A stretch of 64,000 nucleotides of DNA from Taxillus chinensis (taxonomy: Eukaryota > Streptophyta > Magnoliopsida > Santalales > Loranthaceae). Within the stretch, counting starts at the first letter, position 1. Each line of letters starts with the position of its first letter. This document shows positions 11,250 to 21,847 of the stretch, piece by piece. The stretch lies in NCBI GenBank assembly GCA_023512835.1, contig JAKCVP010000418.1:38056-102055 (forward strand), in the 5' to 3' direction. Under the pieces are notes generated by a model that searched no databases, was not told the DNA's origin, and saw nothing but the letters and a program-made list of their open reading frames with translations. A program made the translations under genes and the position numbers.

Positions 11250-14087
11250 TTAGATTAAGCTCTCGTACTTGTCCAGCCCCGATTTTCCCTGCCCTTGCTG
11301 TGCCATTGCGCCTGCCTGTTGCTGCTGCTGCAAAGGTTGCGTTGCACTCCTTGCGCTTGCCATTCCTCCGAATCCCCCCGTGGATCCTCCACCGCCAGGC
11401 GGAGGCGCTATGCTGAAATGTGAGTAGTTGGCTGGGCTCGGCTGTGCTTTGGACGTTGCGCCGAACCCCATCGACTGCTGTGGTTGCAACACACCCGCGC
11501 TTGCAGAGCTGTTGCTTGCTGCCCACGCATTAGCGGCAGGTGCCGAGGCTCGTGACCAGTCAATGCTAGTCGGCGTCGACGACGTCGAGTGTTGCTGCGC
11601 CTGCATTGGGCGCATCGCCGGCTGCGACGACCACGCTGTCGCCGAGCTCGCTGGTTGCAGCGGCGGAGACATCATCCCAGACCCTTGCGAGCTGGGCGTC
11701 AGTGTAGCAAATGAAGAGAACGTCGAATCTGGCGTCACTGTCCGCGACGGCTGCAGTGCTGGCGCCTGTAAGCTTCCTCTACCGTTGGTACTCCCAACAT
11801 TGGAAGCTGGAGTCGACCATGAAAAGGCTGGTGCTCCGCTTGCTGAACTTCCTTGACGCAAGTTAGTGGGCCGTGCAGATGCACTTTCACCGGCCCAGCC
11901 TCCGTCCCACAAGTTCTCCTCCTTGGTCTTTTGTCCCCGACCTGTTACAAGACTCTCGAAATCGGTTTCATCGTTCTGTTGCAATCCCATTGCATTAAAG
12001 CCGTTCGCCGGGGATGCATTCGAGCGTCCTCTGTAGCTTGCTGGGTTGCTCGAGGTCGACAGCTCCGAAAGCTTGCGCGTCTGTTCCTGCTCGATTTTCG
12101 AGGACAACGACTTGATCAGTGCCATGAATGACTGAAACTGCTCAAGGTTCAGGAGGGGCCCGAGCGAGAATGTCCACAATGTGGGAAGAACATGCAGAGC
12201 AAGGAACTCAGAGTCCGCGACTTTGCCAACTTGCTTGAACACTGACAATGCTGCCATCATTACCGCCGGTTCCTTGGTCCTGATGCCCTTGAGCAGTGGC
12301 ACGACCTTTTCTTGGACTGTGTACTTGTCGAGTACCGCACTGCTATTGTTGGCGCTCTTCTTCGGCTGCTCTGTCATTCCGCTGAAGTCATCTGGTGTTT
12401 CAACTGCATCCGAGCTGCCTCCACACAAGGCGCAAAATGCTTCTAGTCCTCGAATCTTGATTGTCATACTTGATGTCTTCGCAAAGACGGCAGCAATGGT
12501 TGGGAAGAGCTCATTCTTAATGGTTGAGAAGTCAAGAATTGGAAGGACCAGAGGCAACGTGCCGAGTGCTCTGTCTACTAGGGATGCCGTCGAAGACTCG
12601 ATAGCTTTGTACAGAAGCGGCAGTACATCATCCTTGAACTCTTTCCCAGAGCAGGTCTCGGTAATAGTTTGCATATGTTCGAGGACGACCATGAGTCCGC
12701 CTTCTTTCGCAGAGTCTCTTTCTTGACCTGCCTTGGAGGTGACCGCAACTAGGAACACTGATCTCAGGCGTGGTAGTATGTGTTCTGACATGACACGATG
12801 GCCATTTGGCACCAGTGGAAGCGTCTTGAAAACATTCTGTAGGATGAGCGATAAGAGCTCTGTATCCTTGGTTTCATCCAAGAGAGCTGGTACGACCTTC
12901 TTCTCTAGAACAGACTTGGGAAACTGGTTCAAGATGCGAGGGAGGCCCCTCATAAATTGTTGCTTCTCCACGGGGGTCTTGGCTGGTAGTGACTCGAGGA
13001 AGCGGATGGTGGAGACCAGAATATTGTCAAAATATTGCGCCTGCTGAAACTCTCTTGCGCTAAACCTGTTGGCTGGGCGCCGCGTTATCAACCGCGGTAG
13101 CACTTCACTCTTAAGAGCCTGGGGGATGGTAGGTCGTATTAAGAAATTGTTTGTTTGTGTCGGCACAGATGACGCCGATGCGAACGTTCGTTTGTATGTT
13201 GAAAGGCTTTGACCAGTCTCGATAGGGCTTTTGTGGGGCGTGTTGTACAGCGAGATGATGATCATGCCGAGGGAGAACATGTCTGCCGCCGGACCGATGT
13301 TCGTGTCGAGGACAAAGTCCGGCGACGTAAAGTCAAGGTTCAGCTGGACCGAGCGTGGGAGTCGCGGATCATACTGAAGAACCTCTGAGAGTGAGATGGG
13401 TGTGAAAGAGGTGGGCTGAGAGGATTGGTCTGGGGGAGTTGCAAAGCCTAGGCCAGACAACTTCCAATCCCCTTTCGCATTGATGAAGATGGCGTCAGGC
13501 GTTAGATTAGCATGCACGATACCTGCGCTCTCATGCAGAAACTCGAGGCCTTTACCGACCTGGAGCAGACCTTTCTGAATTTCAAGCTCATCGATGTCAA
13601 CCTCGCGCTGCTTGCGTGGGCCGCCTTCAGGATCTTCTACAACATAACGGGTACGGCGAGCACCGGAGCCACTGGTACTGTCTTGACCATCTTTCTCCTC
13701 CAATAGACTTCGCAAGGATACTGTCACACGCTCCGTTGCGAAAGTTAGGCCTCCCGATCGGGTCTCTTCAACAGGCTCAGCCAATTCAAGAATGCTTGGA
13801 TGCCGAAGCCTAGCAAGCGAACTAGCTTCTTTTTTCAGCCTCTCGACGACTTCATCGTGAGCTCGTTTCAATCCGCTGGAACCGCTACTGCGGCTCGAAG
13901 TATATGCGCTTGTCTGCCCTGCTTCCAAAGCTTTCCTGTCGAAGACAAAGACAGACACCTCTTTACCGCTGCCTTTCTTCTTCGCATCGTATACTCTCCA
14001 TGGTCCCGCTGTTGTGGATGGCGCATTTGAGACCGAATAATTCGAAGAGATGTTCGAGGTGAAAGACTTGAGCGCAGATGTGAACAT
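11250..14087 (-). CDS. SCY1-like protein pseudokinase
   Basis: Single 945-codon exon. Residues ~25-330 are a protein-kinase fold lacking catalytic residues: the HRD motif reads H-A-N (192-194, VHANLTPDAIF) and the DFG position reads S-G-L-G-F (211-215), so it should be inactive. Residues ~340-650 consist of HEAT-type helical repeats. The rest is a Ser/Gln/Ala-rich low-complexity tail ending in a Gln run and QGQGKSGLDKYESLI. This is the SCY1/SCYL2 architecture; family members work in clathrin and COPI vesicle traffic between Golgi and endosomes and in nuclear tRNA export. The ATG at 14087 has an A at -3 and precedes the conserved N-terminus. Family call confident; the exact SCYL subgroup is inferred from the long disordered tail. 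Confidence 0.9.
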   Translation of the reverse strand: MFTSALKSFTSNISSNYSVSNAPSTTAGPWRVYDAKKKGSGKEVSVFVFDRKALEAGQTSAYTSSRSSGSSGLKRAHDEVVERLKKEASSLARLRHPSILELAEPVEETRSGGLTFATERVTVSLRSLLEEKDGQDSTSGSGARRTRYVVEDPEGGPRKQREVDIDELEIQKGLLQVGKGLEFLHESAGIVHANLTPDAIFINAKGDWKLSGLGFATPPDQSSQPTSFTPISLSEVLQYDPRLPRSVQLNLDFTSPDFVLDTNIGPAADMFSLGMIIISLYNTPHKSPIETGQSLSTYKRTFASASSVPTQTNNFLIRPTIPQALKSEVLPRLITRRPANRFSAREFQQAQYFDNILVSTIRFLESLPAKTPVEKQQFMRGLPRILNQFPKSVLEKKVVPALLDETKDTELLSLILQNVFKTLPLVPNGHRVMSEHILPRLRSVFLVAVTSKAGQERDSAKEGGLMVVLEHMQTITETCSGKEFKDDVLPLLYKAIESSTASLVDRALGTLPLVLPILDFSTIKNELFPTIAAVFAKTSSMTIKIRGLEAFCALCGGSSDAVETPDDFSGMTEQPKKSANNSSAVLDKYTVQEKVVPLLKGIRTKEPAVMMAALSVFKQVGKVADSEFLALHVLPTLWTFSLGPLLNLEQFQSFMALIKSLSSKIEQEQTRKLSELSTSSNPASYRGRSNASPANGFNAMGLQQNDETDFESLVTGRGQKTKEENLWDGGWAGESASARPTNLRQGSSASGAPAFSWSTPASNVGSTNGRGSLQAPALQPSRTVTPDSTFSSFATLTPSSQGSGMMSPPLQPASSATAWSSQPAMRPMQAQQHSTSSTPTSIDWSRASAPAANAWAASNSSASAGVLQPQQSMGFGATSKAQPSPANYSHFSIAPPPGGGGSTGGFGGMASARSATQPLQQQQQAGAMAQQGQGKSGLDKYESLI

Positions 14088-14645
14088 GATGAATGTGGCG
14101 GAGCGCGTTTGCGTGTCTTATCTCTCCATCGAGACGGCCAAGACAGACTCGAGCGGCCACTGATGTTTCTTTCTTTCTTTATTTGAACCAGTGAATGTTG
14201 CGTATTGGGGCGAGGACTAGCCACGCGAGCGTACGTGTCGCGAATGGGGAGGTGTTCGAGGTACTAATTCTTTGGGTTGGTAACTCTATGAGTCTTTAGG
14301 AGAAGCTGGAGGTTAGGACAGTCGCAAATAGTCGGACGAGACGTGGTAGATCAAGCTGAAATGCCCAACAACCACAGCTCGCGGTCGGACCGGAATTTTA
14401 CAAAAAATATATATTCAGCTCTACAGATTAAGTCTGACTGCGGGCCACAAACAGAGTTAGCGCCCAAGGACAATGGTCAATGGCGGTGCTGTCAGTGTCG
14501 CGTGGGGTGAGCGAGACCGGTTGTTATTTTCGAGCCGCATTCTCGCCGAAAAGTGCAAATGAATCATCGTCACTCAACAGTAGACCCTATTTATTCCTTC
14601 TCTGGGCCCCGTTGATCTTGCATTTGCTCGAAAATCAGCTCAATC
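14088..14645. promoter_or_regulatory. Divergent promoter between SCY1-like and BCAT genes
   Basis: 558 bp between the two divergent start codons. No ORF of note. An AT-rich stretch near 14399-14414 (tttacaaaaaatatatatt) could act as a TATA-like element. No operator can be assigned. Confidence 0.4.
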
Positions 14646-15973
14646 ATGGCTGCAAGACTATCCAGGACACTGGCGCCTCTGCGCGCACCTCTGCTGCGAC
14701 AGCAATGGGCCCCGACAGCTCTCTGCGCAAGGAGATCATATGCCGCACCTGCCGCACCACCGGACCAGGAAGCGCTCAAGCAGCTGCCAGACATTGATGC
14801 TTCGCAGCTCACTATTCAGAAGACTACTAGCCCTAAAGATGTCCTTCCTCCTGAGCAACTGCTGTTTGGACGCAACTTCACTGGCAAGTCATACCCGGCT
14901 AGACGCGGCATTGATTACTCAAGACGACGTTGACTGACAACGAGCTCTATACAGACCATATGATCTCCGTCGAATGGACAGCATCAGACGGGTGGTTCCC
15001 TCCTCGGATAACTCCTTACCAGAACCTGTCGCTAGACCCGGCAACATGTGTGTTTCACTATGCGTTTGAAGCTTTCGAGGGCATGAAGGCCTACCGAGAC
15101 CCCAATGGCACACTGCGACTGTTCCGTCCTGATAAGAACATGAAGAGAATGAACGGGTCTGCAGCGCGACTAGCATTGCCTACCTTCAATGGCGAGGAGT
15201 TTATTAAGCTGTTGAAGGAACTCTGCAAGTTGGATGCTCGCTTCATTCCTGCCAAGAGAGGGTATTCTCTGTATCTGCGTCCAAACATTATTGGTACTCA
15301 GCGAACTCTGGGTGTCGGGCCGCCTGGTTCGGCCCTGATCTATGCCATTGCTTCTCCCGTGGGTCCTTACTACCCAACTGGTCTGAAGGCTGTATCGCTG
15401 GAAGCGACCTCGTATGCCATTCGAGCATGGCCTGGAGGTGTTGGCGACAAGAAGCTTGGCGCCAACTACGCGACGGGTATCGTGCCCCAAATGCAAGCTG
15501 CCGCAAGAGGATTCCAGCAGAACCTGTGGCTGTTCCCAGAGAACGGCGAGGAATATGTCACCGAGGTCGGGACCATGAACCTCTTCACTGTCATCAAGGA
15601 CAAGAGCACAGGGCAAAAAGAGCTCATCACGGCACCCTTAGATGGAACCATCTTGGAAGGTGTCACGAGAGATTCTATTCTAGCACTTGCCAGAGAACGA
15701 CTAGCACCCGAGGGCTGGAAGATTTCAGAGCGCAAGTACACCATGAGAGAGGTAGCTGAGGCTGAGAAGGATGGCCGGCTGATAGAAGTTTTCGGCGCTG
15801 GCACGGCTGCAATTGTTAGCCCTGTACGTCACATTAGTTGGCAGGGACGGCTCGTCAACTGCGGTCTGAAAGAAAACGAGGAGACTGGCGAGATTGCTAA
15901 GAAGATGAAGGACTGGATCGAGAACATTCAGTATGGTGACGAGCCTCACCCTTGGAGCGTGAAGATCGAGTAG
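14646..15973 (+). CDS. Branched-chain amino acid aminotransferase, mitochondrial
   Basis: PLP enzyme interconverting Leu, Ile and Val with their 2-oxo acids using 2-oxoglutarate/glutamate. Two exons, 14646..14883 and 14955..15973, give 418 residues, the usual length. The intron uses a GC donor (ACTG|GCAAGT) and ends TATACAG; a TGACTGAC branch site lies ~20 nt before the acceptor. Splicing restores NFTDHMISVEW, the conserved entry to the fold-type IV domain. The first ~35 residues are rich in Ala, Arg and Leu without acids (ARLSRTLAPLRAPLLRQQW), a mitochondrial presequence. Downstream are FEAFEGMKAYR, the PLP lysine in GDKKLGANYA (Lys246), and EVGTMNLF. Without the GC intron the protein would stop after RRGIDYSRRR, so the intron is required. 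Confidence 0.95.
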
Positions 15974-16262
15974 CAGTGTACAACAAGGAGGCCAGATGAC
16001 ATGCATAGCGGTTGCTTCTCATAGGAATGTGTAGACAGTCGACCTTTGTTGCCTTTGTGCAGTTGGAAAAGATGTAGAATGCTGTCGTGCAGCGATCTTT
16101 GCAATTTACGAAATACCGTGGGAAACTCCAGTAGGTCATTGATCTTCATTTTCATGTCCCTGTCAGAACATGGTCCGCTGTATGCAGGAAAAAACGAATA
16201 TCCGTCGGACTCCGTTCATCAATTCTCCTATCGCTGCCTCGATTTTCACCCAGTGTCCTCTT

Positions 16263-17020
16263 TTACGCATCCTCGACAACGTTGCCCCGCTCGGAGACGT
16301 ATAGACCGTCCAAGAACTACGGGAAGAATGTTAGCAGATTGTCAGTGAGAACGTCTAGCCGCAACCGACTCACCTTTCGGATATCCTTGTTTCGCACTCT
16401 GCAGGCCTGCTGGATGTCTGCTGCGCTCTGGGAGACGTTCTCCAAAGAGTTGCCAGTCAACTCCAGCTGGTCCTTGACGTTCTTGCTAGCCACAACATCG
16501 ACACCCTCGTGCATAGCGACGCGGCGGACGCGCTTCTCGCCCAAGAAGTTACGGATCTCGACCTCCCACAGGTTGGTCTCCTTGCTTTGCTCCATGTTGA
16601 CGTTGATGGGGAAATGGGCGTATACGTAACGCATCTTGTACTTGAAGCCCTTGGTGACACCGATGATCATGTTGTTAATGATGGAGCGGACAGTGCGCAG
16701 GCAGGCAACGGCCTTGCGCTCGCCGTGGTGCATCTCAATGGTGATGAGATCCTTGCGGGGGCGCTGGAAAGCGACAGCCAAGTGACCGAGGTTCTTGACG
16801 AGCTTGCCTGTTGTAGATGTTAGATTTTGTTTCTTCTTGTCTTGCTTTTCTGGTGTTTTCGTACCTCGGGGACCCTCGACGGTGATGATGCGGGTCTTGA
16901 TGTGCACCGTAACTGTTGATCACTTGTCAGCACTTGTGTCTGGAAGTTGCGCAAAATTGGAATTTCAAACATACCACCCTCGGGGATGGGCAACTCCTGT
17001 TGTGAGTGAATGTACTTCAT
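16263..17020 (-). CDS. RPL9: 60S ribosomal protein L9 (uL6)
   Basis: Four exons, 17020..16975, 16912..16865, 16807..16374 and 16316..16263, total 194 codons (193 residues; yeast L9 is 191). Start MKYIHSQQELPIPEGVTVHIKTR, core VEGPRGKLVKNLGHL, and end FLDGLYVSERGNVVEDA match uL6 along the whole length. The protein binds 28S rRNA near the sarcin-ricin loop and P-stalk base in the large subunit. Phase 1, 1, 0 introns early in the gene are typical for fungal ribosomal protein genes. The neighbouring BCAT gene is convergent, with about 290 bp between stops. Confidence 0.97.
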
Positions 17021-17501
17021 GTTGGGCGACTTGGGGGGCTGTCGTCAAGGTGCTGGTCGTCAGAAGTTGATATCGCGACCAAAAATCAGTGTGAGACTGT
17101 GGATTGAAGGCTAAGATCTTGGCGCGACAGTAGGGTGCAACCCTAACTTCTGCCCGAGCCCGTTTCGAGCCACGAAAGGGTCCACTCGTGCCACTCTCGT
17201 TCTTGCTCGTAGACATTCAACTGAGCGAGATGTGCACTACTTTTATTTTTTCTATGTCATTACGTGAAGGTAAACCTCGTCATATGGGTACGGATTGATG
17301 GGAGGTTGTGAGGCTTAGAGTTCTGCTTCGTATGCTTTCGACAATACTAGAAAGATGCTTCGCTTGGCTTCCGAGCTAACGAGTAGAGACAACAAAAGAG
17401 CTCTTATTCCATGTTACATTATCTGAGGCAAGCATGAATAGATGCGCATGCGCATCTCATAAGTTGGCATGTGCATTCGGACCCTTTCGCTTACTTTGAT
17501 C
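17021..17501. promoter_or_regulatory. uL6 promoter / SOD 3' region
   Basis: Promoter of the ribosomal gene (minus strand) and downstream region of the superoxide dismutase gene. No coding frame with support. A T-rich stretch on the + strand lies near 17240-17260. Confidence 0.4.
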
Positions 17502-18188
17502 TCAGATCGATGCCTTCAATACCTTGAACGCGTCGGCCCTCTGGCCATTGAAGCGAGCTTCTGCTGTCTTCCAGTTGATGACAGTCCACACAGCCTTGAC
17601 GTAATCGGGCTTGCTGTTCAGGTACTGCAAATAGTAGGCATGCTCCCACATGTCGACACCAAAGATGGGAATCTCGCTTGCGGCAACAGGATCTTGGTCC
17701 TTTGTGACTGTGATGTACAAGCGACCTGTCTCGGCATCCTTGACGAGCCAGCCCCAGCCGGAACCTTGTAGACCTAGGAGAGCCTTTGTAAATGCAGCCT
17801 GAAAGTTGTCAACGCTTCCCCAGTGGGTGTTGATGGCGCTGACGAGCTTGGGTGCCTCGGATGTAGGAGCCGAGCCGACCGGGGCGAGGTTCTCCCAGAA
17901 CAGAGAGTGGTTGATGTGGCCGCCACCATTGAACTTGATGGCCTGAAGGTTGGCAACCTGAGCGGGAACATCGTTGGCTTGTAGAGCCGCCTCTTGAGCC
18001 TTGAGAGCTGCGTTGAGGTTGGTCACGTAGGTGTTGTGATGCTTGCTGTGGTGGAGAGTCATAATCTGCTTAGAAATGGCTGGCTCCAGGGCCTGACAAG
18101 ACAGTCAGTAAGATGTTTTCATGGCTGATGTAGCTTCGCAGACCTCGTAGGCGTAGGGAAGGGGAGGTAGGGAGTAGGTGCTAGCCAT
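17502..18188 (-). CDS. Mn superoxide dismutase, probably cytosolic
   Basis: Two exons, 18188..18144 and 18092..17502, give 211 residues. Reaction: two superoxide to O2 plus H2O2 at a manganese centre. The protein starts MASTYSLPPLPYAYEALEP, that is, directly at the mature fold. The metal ligands are visible: His29 in LHHSKHH, the second His of GGGHINHSLFW, and Asp and His in VDMWEHAYYLQY; Tyr37 is the second-sphere gateway. GSGWGWLV fits the Mn type. No mitochondrial presequence is encoded in exon 1, and no upstream in-frame exon is obvious, so I infer a cytosolic isoform; fungi often carry such a second Mn-SOD. The donor TACGAG|GTCTGC is weak, but the junction restores the family sequence exactly. 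Confidence 0.94.
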
Positions 18189-18645
18189 GATGAGCAACGA
18201 TGGACTTGTGTAACTGAAGAAGGCTTGACGATGTTGTTAGGCAGTTTGGGTAAGAGTGGAAGCAGAGCGCAGACGATGCGCTTGAAAGAGAGGGGCAAGT
18301 TGCGAGAACCCTCGACATCAGTCAGCAAGAGGGGCAGCATCTGCCATTGTCGACCAGACATCCCCGCCCACCATTACGCCATTTGACAGTGATATGGGGA
18401 CGAACCCGGAGGACATGACACCCTCATCGATTGGCCCTCGTGAAATCTGCTCGTGGTTGGACACGTGAGCAGGCACCTTCTGCGCGCTCTCATTGAGCAG
18501 GTCGCGAGTATGATATGAGCGCGTTGTCCATCCTTGTACAAGGGCCATTATAATACTTGCATCTGCCCCTTCACTCTTGCGAAGGATGTGCGGCGACACT
18601 CTCACATATCGTCACCTGCTAACCTAATAGCAGGGCTTGCTCAAG
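18189..18645. promoter_or_regulatory. Divergent promoter, Mn-SOD and unknown gene
   Basis: 457 bp between divergent ATGs. Contains no supported ORF; specific stress-response elements were not identified with confidence. Confidence 0.35.
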
Positions 18646-19291
18646 ATGGCTATACCCATAACTCTGCACGCCCACCACCATGACCATGTTACACCTCAAT
18701 GCCATGACTACAACGACACTCGGCTGCTCCAAGGTGGTGCAATTGCCATCATCCGTCCACCTCCGTCCCCATCTGCTACTCAAGCACCACAAACTTACAA
18801 GATCTATCTCCGACCTCTCGACCTGCCAACGCATCCGTACTGCGCCATTTTCCAGCCCTCGAGTCCTTCGCAGGACTCAGACATTTTTCAGTCACTGGTC
18901 CATGCAGCTCGAGGAACACTGATTGTGCAGTAAGTACTTCGTGACATGCTCTGCTCCATGCCGTCGCTTGCATATCTGGTCTATAACCTCGGTGCTCTTG
19001 TGTTGGCGCAGTGAGGATAGTTTGAATGTACGCTGACTTATTTGCAGCCAGGACGGAGACCTACGAGCGCCGCTATCCTTCGCGCATCCTCTTCTTAGCC
19101 TTCCCTTATACCAGAGCAGCCCCTTTACGACTGGAGTTCCTGGAACTGAAGAGCACGCCTTGGTCGTACCCTTAAGCGCCTCGAATTTCACTCTCGATGT
19201 CAACCCTAGAACCGGTCTCATTGGAAGAAGGGTCAGCGTACTATACAATGATGGTGCTCTGGGTGGTGTAGGTGTCTGGGGATGGAATTAG
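18646..19291 (+). CDS. Unknown small protein (175 aa)
   Basis: Not recognised. Two exons, 18646..18929 and 19048..19291, joined by a GT-AG intron (GTGCA|GTAAGT ... TTTGCAG), total exactly 176 codons including stop. The ATG context AAGATGG is good. The N-terminus is His-rich (TLHAHHHDHVTPQCHD); after it comes an alternation of short beta-like strands (GGAIAIIRPP, YKIYLRPLDL, ALVVPLSASNFTLDV) and a Gly-rich C-terminus YNDGALGGVGVWGWN. No signal peptide, no transmembrane helix. The exact frame closure and coding-like third-position bias support a real gene, divergent from the SOD gene. A His-rich start may bind metal, but that is a guess. Confidence 0.65.
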
Positions 19292-20301
19292 GTCCGGCCT
19301 CCCCTCATCGATAGCTGATGGGTCCCCGCCGCCTCAGGCGTACTGAAGTGCCCTCCGCAGGGCACGCAAGCCTTTGCAGGACAGACGACGCGCATGATTG
19401 GAAACAGCTCATCTCTGAGCAAGTTTAGTGAGAACATTGATGGACTGAAGTCGTAGCCGAGCAGTCATCGGGCGCCGGAACTATCAAATCACCGTTGCGC
19501 CACAACCATCGCGCGATGCGCTAGTCCTCGAATGATCTGCAGAATATCTGCAGTGTCGAGGCGGGAGAAAGAACAAGCAGTGCTGCTTGCCGTTGAATAA
19601 GAGGTACTGCTTGTGAGGACGAACAGGAGACTCATCTCATGCGAGAAGACCAAACATTCGATTCACGAAGGGGGTAATTGACTCTCGATACAGACGCATG
19701 ATCATGAGTCTGAGAACGTTTGAGCCGCTTGGAGTAGAGTGGAACTCCAGACATGGGCCCCTGCTGTTTCAAAGCTGTTGATGCCTGTCTATCATGCAAT
19801 GCAATGGTTTCTTTGAATGAGAAAAGAAGGAGGGACCAAAGTCCACGCCTCGGTTCGCGAACGTTCCAGATGCATGCAAAGTCAACTCTGGACTCAAGAG
19901 TAGCGTGGCAGCTTGTCATTGCGCTGGTAGCATGTCAATGTTCTCTGTTTTGGGATGAATCAAAACGAATATCTGTCACTTTTGTGCTTCTGAAGACTTG
20001 ATGTATAGACAAAACAAAATAGGTTGTCAGCGGCGTAGCACATGCGCACCTGGATCAGCTCTCTGTGATCGCCAGCTACATCCAGAAAGCACCGTAGGTA
20101 GCAGATATCCGCTTACATTTGCACATGCCAACGGTTTTGCCCCGCCCCCGCACCAGCAAAAACGTTTCCTGGAAAGGGTAAAAACGTCGAATCTACAAAA
20201 GCCTACGAAGACGATACAGTTCGCAAGCACGCAGCGTAAAAAAGCAAAAAAGAGAGAAGCTCAATAACCTGAGGTTTTAACTCAGAAGATCATCAACATC
20301 T
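19292..20301. other. Intergenic
   Basis: About 1 kb between the unknown gene and the tRNA. Only short unsupported frames. Nothing else seen apart from two A-runs near 20238-20251 listed as a possible Pol III terminator. Confidence 0.45.
20238..20251 (-). terminator. Possible RNA polymerase III terminator for the tRNA
   Basis: Two runs of six A on the + strand (20238-20243, 20246-20251), read as T6 on the minus strand ~50 nt downstream of the tRNA 3' end. It is the first T-run of four or more after the gene; the distance is longer than usual. Confidence 0.35.
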
Positions 20302-20387
20302 TGGCAGGAGCGAGAATCGAACTCGCGTCAGCACGGAGCTTGAATCAAGGACCACAACGTGATATGCTACCACTACACCATCCCACC
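20302..20387 (-). tRNA. tRNA-His (GTG anticodon), probably with a 15-nt intron
   Basis: The minus strand folds as a tRNA: acceptor GGTGGGA pairs with TCCTGCC (two G-U wobbles), D arm GTGTAGTGGTAGCAT, T arm GCGAG-TTCGATT-CTCGC, discriminator A at 20302. A-box and B-box promoter sequences are good matches. The anticodon loop reads TTGTGG with GTG at positions 34-36. An extra 15 nt (20337..20351) then lies exactly after position 37, where eukaryotic tRNA introns sit; removing it gives loop TTGTGGC closed by CACG/CGTG. The base before the 5' end is a G, which could mimic the G-1 of tRNA-His. Other anticodon placements fail to close the stem or lack U33. The stem mismatch at 27:43 and the acceptor wobbles reduce certainty. 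Confidence 0.65.
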
Positions 20388-20921
20388 CGAATTAACGGAT
20401 TTAATTATCAATTTTGGACATTATGTCATATATAAATCTCTGCGCTTCTCGTGAACTTCCAACTTCGTACTCCACTCGTGCTTCATCTGGTGTGCAATCC
20501 TCATGTCGCTCGTCGCGGTTCTATTTTCATAGGGCTCCTTCAATTACCCCGGTTAAACCACATGCAGACCGCGATGACTGAATGAGAATTATGACTCACT
20601 TGGTCGTATATCCGCATCCCTAGCATTACCTGGAGTAGCTTCAGCGCACCCTGGAGACTATAGCTTAGCCCAAGAATCGTTCCAGGGAGCTGACATGCAA
20701 GCTCTAGCGCTGCGAACTTTTGAAACTTGAAGCCAGTTCTCTGAGCAAAATTACGGAAAATCCAAAGGATCTGGGTCATCATCGATGCCTAATGGGCTCC
20801 TGAAGTTAGAGATGCGAGAGGGCTTTGGGGAACAAGACATTGCCGTGCCAAGTTGGGAAAGGGACCGAGAGAGAAGTAGGCATTCATGCAAAACTGGGAC
20901 TGATGGAGATTCTTTCATTAT
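20388..20921. other. Intergenic
   Basis: Between the tRNA and the SDR gene 3' end. An 80-codon minus-strand frame (20540..20782) has an ATG start but no domain; not annotated. Confidence 0.4.
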
Positions 20922-21847
20922 CTAGATACCCTGAAAAGATGTTAGATGCTGTCATGTACAACCCAGAATAGACACGTACCTTGCCACCATCCAACACCAA
21001 GTTCTGGCCCGTAGTGAACTTACCCTCTTCGCTCGCGAGGTACAAGCACAGGTTCGCAACGTCCACAGGCTCAGTGAGTCTGGCCAATGGCACCTGTGCA
21101 ATAAACTTCTTTACGTTCTCCTCGGTGTGAGGTACGCCAGCAAAGTTCTCAAAGAGACCCGTGTTGGATAATAGGGGGCAGACGGCATTGACGCGAATCT
21201 GCTCCGGTCCAAACTCAGCTGCCAAAGCCTTGGTCGCCTGTAAGGGTAGATTAGCGGCCGTATCTTCATGACCACCTTTGTCCTCGCCAGGTCCACCTGG
21301 ATGGTCCGACATGTGCTGGCAATCGCCTGGAAAGACTCACATTGCTAACAGCTGCCTTGCTGGCGTTGTACCACACCAACCCTGGTCGTGGTCTCTCACT
21401 GCCAATACTGCTGATGTTGATCAGGCTACCGCCCTGGCCTCCATTCTGGCGGAACGCCCTGACAACCTCGGGGATGCTCCAGAAGATGCTCTTCACGTTC
21501 AGGTCGAAGCACTTCTGGAACTCCTTCTCCTCCACCTCCAGGGTAGGCTTGTTCACGTATGACCAGCCGGCATTGTTGATCACGACGTCGATGCGGCCAA
21601 ACTTGTCGAGGGCTTGGTCTACAGTCTTCTTCCATTGCTGGGGGTTGGTGACATCGAAGGCAGCGTGTGAGTGTTCCGAGGAGTTGTGTGCCTGAGAGAC
21701 AGTCTGCTTTGCGGAAGCCTCGTTGATATCGGTGGAAAGGATGCGAGCACCCTCCTGTGCAAAGCGGTGGCTGATTGCACGGCCGAAGCCTGAGCCAGCA
21801 CCAGTGATGAGGGCGACCTTGGAGGCGAGACGAGTACCGGTGGCCAT
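20922..21847 (-). CDS. Classical short-chain dehydrogenase/reductase (SDR)
   Basis: NAD(P)-dependent oxidoreductase of the Rossmann SDR superfamily; the substrate is unknown. Exons 21847..21341, 21237..20980 and a 9-nt last exon 20930..20922 total 258 codons (257 residues, standard). Cofactor motif TGAGSGFG at 15-22, NNAG at 91-94, catalytic Ser in ISSIGS (~146-147), YNASK with Tyr160 and Lys164. The Asp at 40 after strand 2 (ILSTD) suggests NAD rather than NADP preference (inference). The ending TTGQNLVLDGGKGI is the usual SDR C-terminus; the final codons GGT ATC TAG come from the tiny last exon, without which the frame runs on into intron sequence. No targeting signal. Confidence 0.93.

Noticed and set aside
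20302..20387. Reading the tRNA as Gln, Leu or Thr
   Set aside because: Those anticodon placements either lack U33 or fail to close the anticodon stem; GTG fits best.
20540..20782. 80-codon ATG-started minus-strand frame
   Set aside because: No domain and no splice support; could be chance in a 530-bp gap.
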